From: Stemphylium vesicarium
Taxonomy: Eukaryota > Ascomycota > Dothideomycetes > Pleosporales > Pleosporaceae
Length of the DNA: 64,000 nt
Reading direction: 5' to 3'
Assembly (NCBI GenBank): GCA_004380135.1
Contig: QXCR01000015.1
Span: forward strand, 248,001-312,000
In this document: piece by piece, positions 1 through 11,400 of the stretch
Position numbering within the stretch: position 1 is the first letter of the stretch
How the letters are laid out: each line of letters starts with the position of its first letter
Notes under the pieces: generated by a model
Told to the model about the DNA's origin: nothing
Seen by the model: the letters and a program-made list of their open reading frames with translations, nothing else
Databases searched by the model: none
Program-made: the position numbers and the translations under genes

Positions 1-880
1 AATCTCCAGCGACTCCATATCTACTTTGCCTCCGTCGTTGGACTACGATAATCCCTCTTACGCATCGCATTGGGACAACCTCAGCACACCAGACTCGATT
101 GGTCGCAAGTCATTACCAGAACGTAAGGAGAAGGTCGTCTCATCACCACCCAAAGAGGATTGCATTCTGGATCATCCGCTGCTTCATTACGGTCCAGAGG
201 AATGCGAGGACATCATCACCGCCGACATCAACGATACCGTTGTACCAGCACCATCCAACGAGCGCTTCCGATCATTCAAGTCGAATCTGACTGCGTCACT
301 CCAAGCCCTCAAATCGGCAGCCAAGTCCTTCTCCAACTTTACAGCACCTAGCGTGCCGCCGGATGACTTCCTCACCCGATCCCTGCTATCGCCCAGTTTC
401 ACCAGCGAGATGCGACCGAAGCAAGTCCAAGGCCTACCTTCCCCCGAATTACGACGATATCTCAACCCGCAGCCTGCGCCTATCTCTCCCACTGAGTTGT
501 CAATGCATCTCCACGACTCTTTCACACTGGATACAGATGCCGACCCCCACGCCCCGATGATCCAAATGCAAACTTACGAGCGCCGAGGTCGAGCGCAGAA
601 GTCGCGCCGTAGTCGCACCGCGGATCCGTTTTCCGAAGCAGGAAGGGTCCTGTCCAATGACGCACCTACCGTCCGCCAGCGCGAGCCTCGTGAGAACAGC
701 GACTTTCTACGTGTCATTGTTCTCGAAATGAACATGCGCCGTGTGGGCAAGCTTGACACAAAGGCCGTCGGCAAGGCGCGTATTTGGTTACCGCCAAGAA
801 AGCCTGGGTCTAGCAGGCCACCTTCCCATCACGGCGAAAGTGGCGTGCCGCTTAGATGGACTCCAGTCACTGCCGGATGA
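1..880 (+). CDS. Unrecognised protein, 3' end (5' truncated by window edge)
   Basis: The reading frame is open from base 2 to the TGA ending at 880 with no in-frame ATG near the left edge, so this is the C-terminal part (about 292 residues) of a larger protein that starts outside the window. The visible part is hydrophilic and rich in Ser, Pro and Arg, with no membrane segment. A basic stretch (RRGRAQKSRRSR) lies about two thirds along. It is followed by a more ordered block with ENSDFLRVIVLEMNMRR and then RIWLPPRK, which looks like the conserved core. I do not recognise a named domain. The long open frame and its high-complexity sequence support coding. Confidence 0.7.
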   Translation, partial: ISSDSISTLPPSLDYDNPSYASHWDNLSTPDSIGRKSLPERKEKVVSSPPKEDCILDHPLLHYGPEECEDIITADINDTVVPAPSNERFRSFKSNLTASLQALKSAAKSFSNFTAPSVPPDDFLTRSLLSPSFTSEMRPKQVQGLPSPELRRYLNPQPAPISPTELSMHLHDSFTLDTDADPHAPMIQMQTYERRGRAQKSRRSRTADPFSEAGRVLSNDAPTVRQREPRENSDFLRVIVLEMNMRRVGKLDTKAVGKARIWLPPRKPGSSRPPSHHGESGVPLRWTPVTAG

Positions 881-2701
881 ATGCACTAATACTAGCAACT
901 TCTCAAGGCCGCTGCCAGATAGATTGAACGGCAAGTCGTTGGGCACACACGCAGCCGCGGTACGTACCCTCGATACGTTCACACGACAACGACACGAACC
1001 CGGGCCTGCACGTTGCAAGGCGTCTCCACCTACGTAGCGCATCGTATGCACCACTTCGATCCTGCGTCATTGGATGACATGGAGCCCTGGAGACGATCCC
1101 GGATTCAGCTTCTCCGAGCCTTCGCATGACTTGCCGTAGTTTGGCGCGACCGCACCTAGTGGAGCCGCCAGGCCAGCAAAATTGCTCGTCTCGGTATAGG
1201 CCTTTACGGAGACCGTTATGCTGGGATCTTGCATCTCGCCTACATTTCACACTACATGGGATACGGGTAAAAGGGCGTACGGACTTTTTTTTTCGAGAAC
1301 TTTAAGAGATGGAAAAGCAGGTCTGACGATGACGAAGCTTGAGGGGACGAGGTGGGAAAGAGATTGGCGGTAACAGCGTCACACGCGAAAACGGAGTTTC
1401 GTCGGAGCCGAAGATCTTCACACACTGTGGGCGGGTTGGTTTTTGACAAGGAAAAACAACACATCGCATGATGATACGTCCGTTCAGCGCGAACACGACA
1501 ACAACCGCGGCACCAACGCCAATCCAACCAACTACTTTTCCGGTGAATAAAATTCCGCGTCCAGGTTCCTGAGACCGGCGCGAAAGAAAAGAAAAAAAAG
1601 CTGGGGGATCCTGCACACACGCCAATTAACAAGATGGTATTGCTCAGACTTAGCACCGCGGTGCAGCAAGCAAACCAAGCGCGACCCCCGCCCGGCCCCG
1701 AAATGCCGGGTCTCGCCGACGCTGGAATTTCGTCGCTCCGCCCTACACACTACACAGAAGTGGGGGTACGGGACACACACCGCGCACAACGAACAGCACA
1801 GTGGGCTGTCTTTACACACGCCCATTTCGCTTCCCGCTTTGAGCAAAATCTCTGGTAACAGAAACCTTCCAATAGAAGGCCTGGAACGCGCGATGTTGGG
1901 TCCACGAGACATGTCCGAGTAGCAATACTCTTTTTTTTTCTCCCGCCTACACACTACACTACCTATTTTCATTTTTATTTTTCTTCACTACCTGCAGGGG
2001 ATTTTTCCGCATCGCTTTTCTGTCTGTGTGCATGTTCTTTTTAGCGAACCGTTGTGGGTTTTCGTACTTTCGTACATGGACATTGGAGCATGGTTGGCGT
2101 TTTTCACGGCTTGTGTGCGACTCATATGACGGTCAAGCGCTGACCGCTTTTTTCCCTTCCCTTCCTCTTCCTACGTGTAACACTGCATTAACAAATTGCT
2201 CTGCATCTATCGTTTTTTTTTTTTTTAATCTCTAAGCGAAAGGGCGCACACTTATATCATGAGATACGTTAGCATCGTTTGCGTATAGCGTTCGTTACAT
2301 ATATATCACCCAAGATGGGGTGCGGCGCAAGCCTATGGGATGGGATGCATTTAGCAGCAAAGAGAAACGTTGTTGTAGTATATACAAAGACTTAGTCATA
2401 CAAAAATTGAATAAACAAAGTAAAAGAAGAGATTTGGTGTCTTGTGCGTGTCGTTCGTGTTTTGATATGCACGGTGTTTTTGTTGCGATGTTTCTGACAT
2501 TGGCGTACCATTGTGGGTATCTTTGTGCGACATGCTTGTATTAGCATACCGATGTGGGTTATGGTCAACAGGAAAGTAAGGTTTTGGTCTTCGCGAAGCT
2601 GCACTCTAGTCGAGCCAGTGAAAACATGGTTGTAATACAGCGAAAATACAGGAATGAAATGGTGATGGGGAGAAGGCAGCATTGAGAGCAACTCGCTTTC
2701 C
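881..2701. other. Gene-poor intergenic stretch
   Basis: I see no convincing gene here. Short open frames overlap on both strands and none has a recognisable product. The region contains several long homopolymer runs, for example oligo-T at about 1284-1293, 1929-1938 and 2211-2226, and CT-rich blocks typical of fungal promoter and 3' flanks. It separates the partial gene at the left edge from the HET relic. Confidence 0.5.
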
Positions 2702-4017
2702 TCAGTAGATACGGTACCTAACATCCTGCTTGATAGATCTGGCTGATGCCTTCTTTCCAAGAAAAAACTCTAGCTCCACGGTATAGCAGTACAACTCGGC
2801 GACAAGCCGAACAGAAACGTGTTCTTGTTGGTCTTCTTGGAGGGGCCGAACTACAAGCAGGTGCGATAAGCCACGTACTCGGATAATATGGTCACAAAGT
2901 TCAACCGCCTTGCTGCAATAGCACAATGGGAAGTCTCCGGATACGCCCGTGGGTTGAATTAGGTTGTGATTTGACCTCAGACTGCACAGACAAATGAATT
3001 ATTAAACCAGCTTTTCATGTCGACGTCCAGTCCCATTTTGAAACATTGCAAGTATCTCAGCGGGTGTGTGGTGGTGGTTCGCATGCAAAAACGCCATTAC
3101 TCGACGGTTTCTGATGTGCTTGATAACAGCTAAGTAGCGACGGCTTTTCCAATATGGTTCAATGAGCGATTGCAAGTAACGAATACTGTCAATATGCGTT
3201 TCTTGTTCCTCGGCTTTGAAGATGTCGGTTACTCCTTCAATTTGGAGGCATATGGCGACGGTAGCGAAGAGATCGGCGCGAACTGTAAGTGTCCAATGTC
3301 GTTTGTCAGATGCGATGTGTAGTTCCTGAACCTGGACCATTTGTGTGGCGGTGGCTGAACGCGGCCTCATGCTCCTACAAGAGGCTCGAAACGCTACGAT
3401 GACTTCCAATACAGTCTTTTTTACTAATTCCCATTCCTTTCCCGTGGGTTTTCGGTGCTAAAGATATCGCGGGGATAGTGAAGTTCACCACACAAGGACC
3501 AGTCCGGAACCCAAGACGGCTGGCTGGGATAGCCACATGTCGCCTCATAGGTAAGAATATCTGGCGATCTTGTGCAGCGCACTAAGCACGCAGCAAGGTG
3601 ACGATATATATCGCCAGTGTCGCTAGAGCAATCAGGTACTCCTAACGACGCACCCATTCGTCTTTCTAGGATGGCCCACATGCCGAATGCTATGTCCTTC
3701 TTGTTTCTTGCTTTCCTCATTATGAGTGCGTATATAAGGCTGTCTGTGATTTATGGTATGTTTTCGCCCGGGCTGAAAGCGTCGAACCGCCATCTCAAAA
3801 TGCGTTTGGTCAAGTAGTAGGAGTAACTTAAGGCTACCAACCAAAAAACGCAAGAAACCAAGGATAAAACACTGATCCAGAACCTGAAATTTTGTGTTCT
3901 CTGGTATATAGGATATCCAAGGGCAATGGAGGGGCCAGTATATGCAGAGAACTTCAGTCGCTCATCGAGATCGAGGACGCGGACACTGCATCTTAATCTG
4001 AGCAGTGAGGGTGTCAT
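2702..4017 (-). pseudogene. HET-domain (heterokaryon incompatibility) gene relic
   Basis: Three pieces in different frames on the minus strand read like the middle and C-terminal parts of a HET-domain protein. Piece 1 (about 4017 down to 3424) has one internal TAA at 3753-3751, then the typical KDIAFGMWAILERR and PSWVPDWS motifs. Piece 2 (about 3457 down to 3002) continues one frame over, with GKEWELVKKTVLEVIVAF. Piece 3 (about 2950 down to 2702) is in a third frame, with CYCSKAVELCDHIIRVRGLS, like HET C-terminal regions. No introns of plausible length explain the shifts. The N-terminal HET core expected upstream is absent; a tRNA lies there instead. HET proteins act in non-self recognition and cell death after hyphal fusion. 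A hydrophobic segment (about 20 residues, near 3850-3910) precedes piece 1. I infer a truncated, decayed copy; sequencing error is the alternative. Confidence 0.65.
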
Positions 4018-4332
4018 GTTGTCACAAACAAAGGGCCCAGAGAAGCTGAGGCACTAGCTCACCATGGCAGGTGCATTTTAGGGCTGCCTTCTCGGGCAAC
4101 CAAAACCAGTAGCTACGCATCTTCGTCTTACACCTGCCATTACATTAGAAGCAATAGAGCAAAAAATGTAAAACAGTAAAGTCAAGCAAGAAGAATTAAG
4201 AGTAGAAAAGGCAGGCCAAAAAATAATCGGAAAGATATTTTCCAATTCGTGATGTAAGCACAGCCGATGACCCCGCCATCCGCACCCTCACAGCCCACCT
4301 GCAACTATCCCAAAGCAACAACATGCAACAGC

Positions 4333-4339
4333 AAAAAAA
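4333..4339 (-). terminator. Oligo-T Pol III terminator
   Basis: A run of seven A on the plus strand, that is seven T on the transcribed strand, begins four bases past the 3' end of the tRNA. This is the usual RNA polymerase III stop signal. Confidence 0.75.
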
Positions 4340-4342
4340 GCT

Positions 4343-4424
4343 GACCTAACCAGGGGTCGAACCTGGAATCTCTTGATATCGAACTGAATCGTAGTCAAGC
4401 GCCTTGCCATTGGGCCATTAGGCC
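4343..4424 (-). tRNA. tRNA-Arg(ACG) with 11-nt intron
   Basis: On the minus strand the acceptor stem GGCCTAA (4424-4418) pairs with TTAGGTC (4349-4343, one G-U). A D-arm with TGGCCCAATGGCAAGGCG follows. The anticodon stem CTTGA pairs with TCAAG, and the T-arm is CCAGGTTCGACCCCTGG. The anticodon loop holds ACG after C-T and is enlarged by 11 nt (TTCAGTTCGAT) directly 3' of the base after the anticodon, the canonical eukaryotic tRNA intron position. The internal A and B boxes of the Pol III promoter are intact. CCA is not encoded, as expected in eukaryotes. The D and T arm pattern matches known fungal tRNA-Arg(ACG). Confidence 0.93.
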
Positions 4425-5429
4425 GATGCTGTACTGTTGTACTGCTTCGATGTCAAATTTCCCAGTTTTACAATATATAGCCTTTTTTCAAAAGTGTCCC
4501 AAACCCCGAGCACAGCATCATTTGACACCACAACGCCTGACGTCGTTCCCCCATTCCATCGGAAAATTCGCACGCGCGCAGTGGGACCAGACGAAGTGGG
4601 GCACGCATGCATGCACGCTTGTCCGCGCACGCGAGCGAGAGGGCTATGACGAAAGGTGGGGTAGGTTTGCGATGTCATTGTCATGGGCGCACGCAGCTTC
4701 GCGTTCGGCAAAGTTCCCTTGCGTTTTCGCTACCGTCATGGCATGGGCATGGGTATGGTCATGCGATATGCGGGTAGGGGCATGTTGATATCACGCTCGT
4801 CTACTATGTATCCACCTGGGGGTGTTCGTGTCGTGTGCAGCATGTGTGTGGGTTTGAGTGTGTATGGGGACGAGTGGGCTGCGTATTTTAAAGGTCCGAT
4901 TGGGGATGTGGGGTTCAGATGAAGGGGGTTATCGTTGGGATGTGTGACAGGTGGTGATGTGTAGGCGTTTGTGTAATGTTCTGGTATCGTGAAGGTTGAT
5001 GTAACGGTTTTTGCAGTTCTTGATTGTAGATAGCGGGTTGGATGGTTTGGAGGATGTGAAAGTGTGTTGAAATTATTTCTCGTGTCAGCTGCGTAGTATG
5101 ATGGGCATCTTGTGGCTGTATTCGTGCTGAGTAGGGCTCTAGTACTCCGCGCCATTGACACGGCTCGCGTTCACAACTGCAAGCAAATAGTAAGCCCATC
5201 GAAAGACATGCACCACTTTCTATTCATAAAACAATCAAGCAATATGTTTCTCAAACGCCCGTACGATGCATTTTATCAATGTGTATTATACACATGCGAA
5301 CGATAGCCCATTGTACCATGACGCCGCGCTGAAGCAACATACAAAGAACAGGATATAAAGACGCCGAAAAGCGCCCGTGAAACCGCAACGTATCTCCCAT
5401 CGGCCCTTTGCGGGATACTTCAAATCCAC
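4425..5429. other. Intergenic, tRNA 5' flank and TEL1 3' flank
   Basis: No gene is supported. The open frames here are low-complexity and overlap on both strands. The part next to position 5429 is the 3' flank of TEL1. Confidence 0.5.
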
Positions 5430-8400
5430 CTATGCATAGCTAGCCCATCCCATGTACAGCACCGCCAGGTTCCGTTCGTCGGTAGCTTGCTGGATGAGCT
5501 CATTGACCGTGGCTTTTGTGCTCAGCGTCTTGCTCAACTTCTTCTCCACTACACTAAGCGCTCTACCCGCTTCACCGGCCTGCTCTTCCTTCTCTCGCTT
5601 CTTGTTGCTTTCATGCACGACACCCGCCGCTTCTTCAACTGCCGCTTGGCCGGAAGGAGCAGGTGTACCCCCAGGTGCCACGGTAGTCGAGCGCGCAGTA
5701 CCGTTTGCACCGGTTTCTTGATTTGCTTCTTGCATGCGCTTTGCTTTGGTGGGGGTGACGCTCCAGTTCACCAAGGGATCATAGCGCAAAACGTTGAGGA
5801 GCGTCATGATGCTTTCCCTCTCTTCGCGGAGCGTATCCATTGTGAACTCGCAGCAGCGTCGGAAGACGCCTTCCGTCTTCGTATAACCCATGCCATCCAC
5901 CAAGTCACGCGTCAATCGGAATGGCACCACTTCTGGCACTGGCAAGACACGACCGGCCTCGAAACTCACACCAAGATCAATGTGCACTACTTCACCGGAC
6001 TTCTCGTCGAGCAGAATGTTGTGACAGTGGCGATCACCGAGACCAAGTACATGGCCGAGAATAGAGATGGCCGCTGTTGAGCGCGTGTATGCCAGCCGGC
6101 GTTCAAACCACTCGTCGGGGTCTTCAAAACGCTCGAGCAGGAAATATCGCATTACAGGGTGAAAGTTGTCGGCAATCTTCTGCCACACCTTGACTCGCGT
6201 GGTGAGCGAGTCTTGCTGACATGCGCCAATCTCTTTTCGACACCTGTCCGGCTTGTAGTCATTCGGGTAGTACTTTTCATGAGCGGGCATTACCCATAGG
6301 TGTAAAGGAACAGTGTTCTGGACAAATTCCATGAGTCCAGAGCGAGTTGACAGCGGCAGCACTTTGTATGTGCGAATACCGAGGTTCCGAATGCGCGTCG
6401 CAGTGTGGTTCTTGAGTAGTCGTGAAACCTGATCAAAAACCTGCTCCATGATTGCGTCTTGACGTAGATCATCGTTTCCGGATTTGAAAAGTTGCTTGTA
6501 CGGTTTGCCGTCGGTACCCTTGGCAGTGATGACCTTTGGTGCACTGAGGCCGTTCGCTATGCTCATCGTTGATTTGAAACCTGCGATCCTTGGCAGGTCA
6601 CTGTAGCTCATGTTTGAGCGAACCTCGATTTGGAGAGTCGCGGGGGGTACATTCAACTTCGGTACCTTGCTGACCAGGTCTCTAGACTCCTTGTATTTGT
6701 CTAGCTGCAGCTCGCGTCCCTGCTGGGTACTCTCCTTTTCACCCTTGAACATGGCAAGATGGTGATAGATCTCATTAGAGTGAGATATGGAGCTCCAATA
6801 CGGACGGGCTCTCTTATCGCCGCTGAGCGCAGTTGCAAGACCAGACGCAGCCTTCTGACGAGACTTCGCAGATTCATCCTTGGCTCGTACGACATCCTCC
6901 CTAGTGATGGCGCCGACTTTCATTTGTATAGCGAAGATCTGATGCATGCCATGGTATGGATGCTCGACGCAGATACGAAAAACGAGCTCCATGAGGAGAT
7001 GCTGAAAGTCGCTGTCCTCTGCTTGCAGCCGCGATGAGAGCTGGTTCATCAATAAAGCAAACTTGCCACTCGGTACGTCCTTGAGATATGCTTTCACGGC
7101 TTCGTTTGCTAGAGGAGTATCGGAGTACTCCAGCCACAGTGAGAACACACGAAGTGCGTCGTTGTTGTACTCGTCACATGCGGAAAGCGACAACAGATAG
7201 TTCTCCAGACATTGTCTTAGGAATTGCTCACGACCTTTGCGCATTCGCTCGTACTCCGCATTGTCAAGATCATACCAAGTCTTTGCGCGACGAGCGTTTC
7301 GATGATAAGTTTCTCGCATTCCTCTGCTCTTGTCGGTCTTGGAGAGCTTAGTAAAGTCTTGATACTCCTGCAGCTTGCGGTCCATGACTGTCTTGATACG
7401 GTCCATGTCTTCAGCCGCTTCGGGGCTAAGAAGCTGCTTGTCGCAAAACAGCGCAAATTCGTGAAAGACTTGGCCTGGCCCCGATCCTTGCTTCTGGCCT
7501 TTCAGCTCTTCGATAGCAGGCTCAAGATACTCTTCTATGATTGTGTCTGGTTTTGCCAAGCGAGCTTCAGCAAGATGGTGCCCCTAGTATTGTTAGTAAA
7601 ACCCCATGTTTGATCGACGCATAATGCTTACCAGTCGAGCAAGCAGCACTGGTAGGCTCAAGTCAGAGCTTTGCGAATCGAAATCCGCGTGATCGATGAG
7701 ATGTTGACGCATCCGTATCGAAATTTCAGTCTCGCCTTGTTCCCAAAGCACATTCGCGACTTCGTGCTGAGCTGTAGCCTCGATGTCCAGACCTATAGCT
7801 TTGCATTCTGGTACGATGTCGGAAAGGAAGGTCACGCTTGCGAGCGATTCCTGAAGCGCGCCATGCTTTCTGCATACGCTTGACGATGACACAAGAGCTT
7901 CTGCTTCCATACCTCGTATAGTCGCGGTTCTTGTATGCAACGAGTCGACAAGAGCGGAGTTGGAACCGAGCACACTGAAAAGCGTTTCACGACACGATAA
8001 CAGCTGGCGCACGTCGTTGAACCTGGGACGGGTAAGTAGTTGCTCTTCACAGTTGTAGGAGGATTATTTACTCGCCAGCTCGCATCCACTTCTCGCGGGC
8101 TTTCATTCGATCCCAGATATCTAACAGATGCTCGGAGCGCTGGGCTTTGATGACTTCCTCCGCTTCGGTCAGCACTCCCAGTGTGCGCAGCCGTGTTTTC
8201 GTAAGAACCGATGAACCGTCCTTCCCTGAAAGAAAGCCCATTGTTGTCTGTAGCTGCTGATTGAAGCTTTCTTGAGCTTCTGTAGCATTCTTCGCGTAAT
8301 GCATTCCCTGGAATGCTTTGAAAAGCGTGCTTGCTTCTGTGTGATTGACTTCAGGGGCTTTGATATCCCACTGGCCTAGTTTGCGTGCAGTGTGAAGTGT

Positions 8401-11400
8401 GCTTTCAACTACATCGTCTCCTGCATCGTGGAATTGGTCATTTGAGAGCAGGGAATGAGTTACGCTATTCATATTGAGCATGATAAGCGACTTGACCGTG
8501 CCGCGGGAATCGTTGGACTCAATTGCGTTTTGTCTGCGCATTTGGCTGTCGAGACGAGCGCCCCGGAAGAGAAGACTCTTGACACCGTCTCCCTCGTAGT
8601 CCAGGCGATCAAGAACAGATAAGAGACTTGAGCCTCGGTCAACTCCGTAGAACGAGTCTGGCTCATCTAGGTTCTTGTAGATCGAAAGCTGCAACTGTAG
8701 CGGTATTTTCGGCGGTTCAACCATGACAGAAGATCTTCGAGTGCTACTTTTGAGGATAGGCTGTCCGGATGCTGTTTCTGCGAATAGGAGCGCACTCCTA
8801 TACATCCCACAAACATTTGCGGCTTGCGAAGCCTCCAGGTAATCGACTTCTAGCCATTTGTCTCGCTCCACTCGAGTGACCTCTTTTGGTATTGGCTGAC
8901 TGCGGAGGTAAAGGATCGATTGTATAATGATACGAACATGTGGTATCGTAGTTGGGCTGCAATCACGAAACCAGACTGCTATTGCCGTCGAAAAGATATA
9001 ATGCACGCTTCGATCTACTTCGAACTCGTCAAGAAGCACAAGATGGAGGACGTACGGCAACAGCTTCTCAGCCATGTGGCTAATACCTGTCAGGAGATCG
9101 GGAAGAGCATCGAGGATAGGATCGTCAAGTGCAACTCTGCACAGCGCTACGGTTAGATCTTTGACCCAAGAGGATACCGGTTTGTGTGGCGTAGGCGCAA
9201 CCGCTTGATGAAGTCCGTCTGGCAAAGGCAGCTCGGTGCTCTCTGGCTCGGGAGGTTTGTACACAAGAGCTTTGCCAATGGCGTCCGGAATGACGCGTTG
9301 CATCTCGGCCATGTACTGTGAGTCTGGAACCAGACGGGATATCAGGCGTCGCACAGCATCCTCGGCTAGACTGACCTCATTCCGATCGTCGCTGTAGAAT
9401 AAGTCGATCACTTCTTTCACAATAGCTTCCCTTGATGATTTTCCCAGCACGGACCTTGAACTTTGACTTGAGGAAGACCATGGTGAAGATTGGGTCGAGC
9501 TTTGCTTGACTTCTCCGTAAGCGCTGTATGCTCTGCCTAGAACGCGTGCTGTCCACAACAAATAGCCTTCACCCACTTTGCGCCGCCGACATGACTCCCA
9601 AACTAAGGGCGCATACTCCGCGGCATCATGATCGAGCCCCAGGACGTCATCCCGAGCAGTCTGAGCAGGCTGAAAATTTTGACAGAGTAGGTCCAAAGCA
9701 ACATCTCGTGAGGTTTTGTTCAAGAGTTTGCGACCCGAACGAACGTCATCTAGTATCTCCAAAAGCAGCTTGCTTTCTTCACTACCGCGGAAAGAATTGC
9801 CCTCTGCATTGACCTGAGAAGCAGCAGTGGTGATAAGTCTAAATGCCTTGACAGCTGAAGATCGCTCCGTGGAAGCGATGGCCTGAGCATGAGCTTTGAG
9901 ATATTCGGTGAGCCAAGCATGAAATCGAGTTGCTGCATTCATAGTCGCAATATGCTGCGAGTGCTGAGTGGTGCTCTCTTGAGACGAGCCCAAAAAGACC
10001 CGGAGAGAGATGAGGATCGACAGACCAATGCCGGTCACAAAGCTGAGTTGCTGGCGGAGATACTCCGCGCCATGTTCGAACAGATACTGCATGATTCCCA
10101 CTGTATCTTCGGCACACTGCACATCTGTCAGGAAGGGGCGTAAGGACTGAAGTGTCATTTGTAGTGGGTAGCCTTCGTGAGCGATGGGTCCAGCGAGCGC
10201 GACAATGATCCGGATCTTCCGAATCATCGACCGCGCATAGAGAGAACCAAGGGCCGGATGAATGCGGTCAAGGAGTGAGCGGAGTACAAAGGTGTATGTG
10301 CTTGAAGACCAGAAATTGGCAGGTTTATCGCCTGTACGTCTACACAAGCGCTCCAACTGATCCGGTAGGTAGAAGGCGGAAAATGAAGGTTCTATCCCTA
10401 TGTTCAGGCCTTGCGCAGATTGGCTAACACCGGTTATCTCCGCTAAGATAGCTGCCGCAGGGTTGAACGCCGGCTTCTTGTCCAAGGATTTACCGATGCG
10501 CTCTTCGTGGTCCATAGTCTGGAAGATATGACCTAAAACTTGAGGGAAATGCTTCTGTATCAGCCCGTAATATTTTTCGCTACCGACCATCTCCTTCAGC
10601 AAGTTGCCGCAACTTGAGTCTGCTCTATTGCGAGCTGAGCCTCTGCAAGTATCCCAAGCTATGGTATATGCGCCAGCCTTCCCTATATTCTTCGCCAGGA
10701 TGTATTGTGCTGAGCAACCCAGCTGGTTGGCCAGATACTCCACCTCATCTTTGCGGCCGAACATGATGGCTTGGCCTACGACTTCGGCTTCGATATCGCG
10801 TAGCAAATCTGAAAGAGAAGCATAGTTGAAGATCAAAAAAGGTATAGCGCTAATGCTCTGACCTCGATCCAGCCATGTGAAGATAATCTGCGGGGCAAAA
10901 AGCCGAAAAAGGCTCTGCGAGTCACCAAGACATCGGGTTCGAGCGACGTTGGAAATGCAGCGTTTGGCATGGAGGGCGGCTCCTTGTATAGTTCCGGCTG
11001 TAGCGAAAATACGGTACACGCTGTGGCGCAACAACGTATGCCATCGAGATGCTAATCGCGACAGGACAAGGAGCCGAACAGCAATACCTTCTGTACCTTC
11101 GTCGTCTCCGGGGAGGCTACTGTCTACGTCTTGCAGTATCTTGTCATGCTGAGAGAGAACGAAATCCTCAAACATGCGCGGTAAGTGCTGAGCAATGTGG
11201 TACTTGACCGTCATCTCGCCGTTGGAAAGAAGATCAAATAGACTGGTTCGCACAGAAGGTATTTTACGGTTTTGTGCGAAATCGGGATGGTGCTTGAGGA
11301 GCCCATGGAGGAATACGGCAAGCGTTGTCTGCAAGTTTGCCGAACGCCGTACACCTGCCTTTTCTATGTCTTTGACGTAGTACACATATAGCGCCTCGAC

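Noticed and set aside
187..525. 112-codon open frame opposite the partial gene at the left edge
   Set aside because: It is the complement of a better coding frame and has no recognisable product.
4736..5161. 141-codon minus-strand frame rich in Thr, Pro and His
   Set aside because: The residue composition follows TG/CA-rich low-complexity DNA on the other strand; no domain and no splice context.
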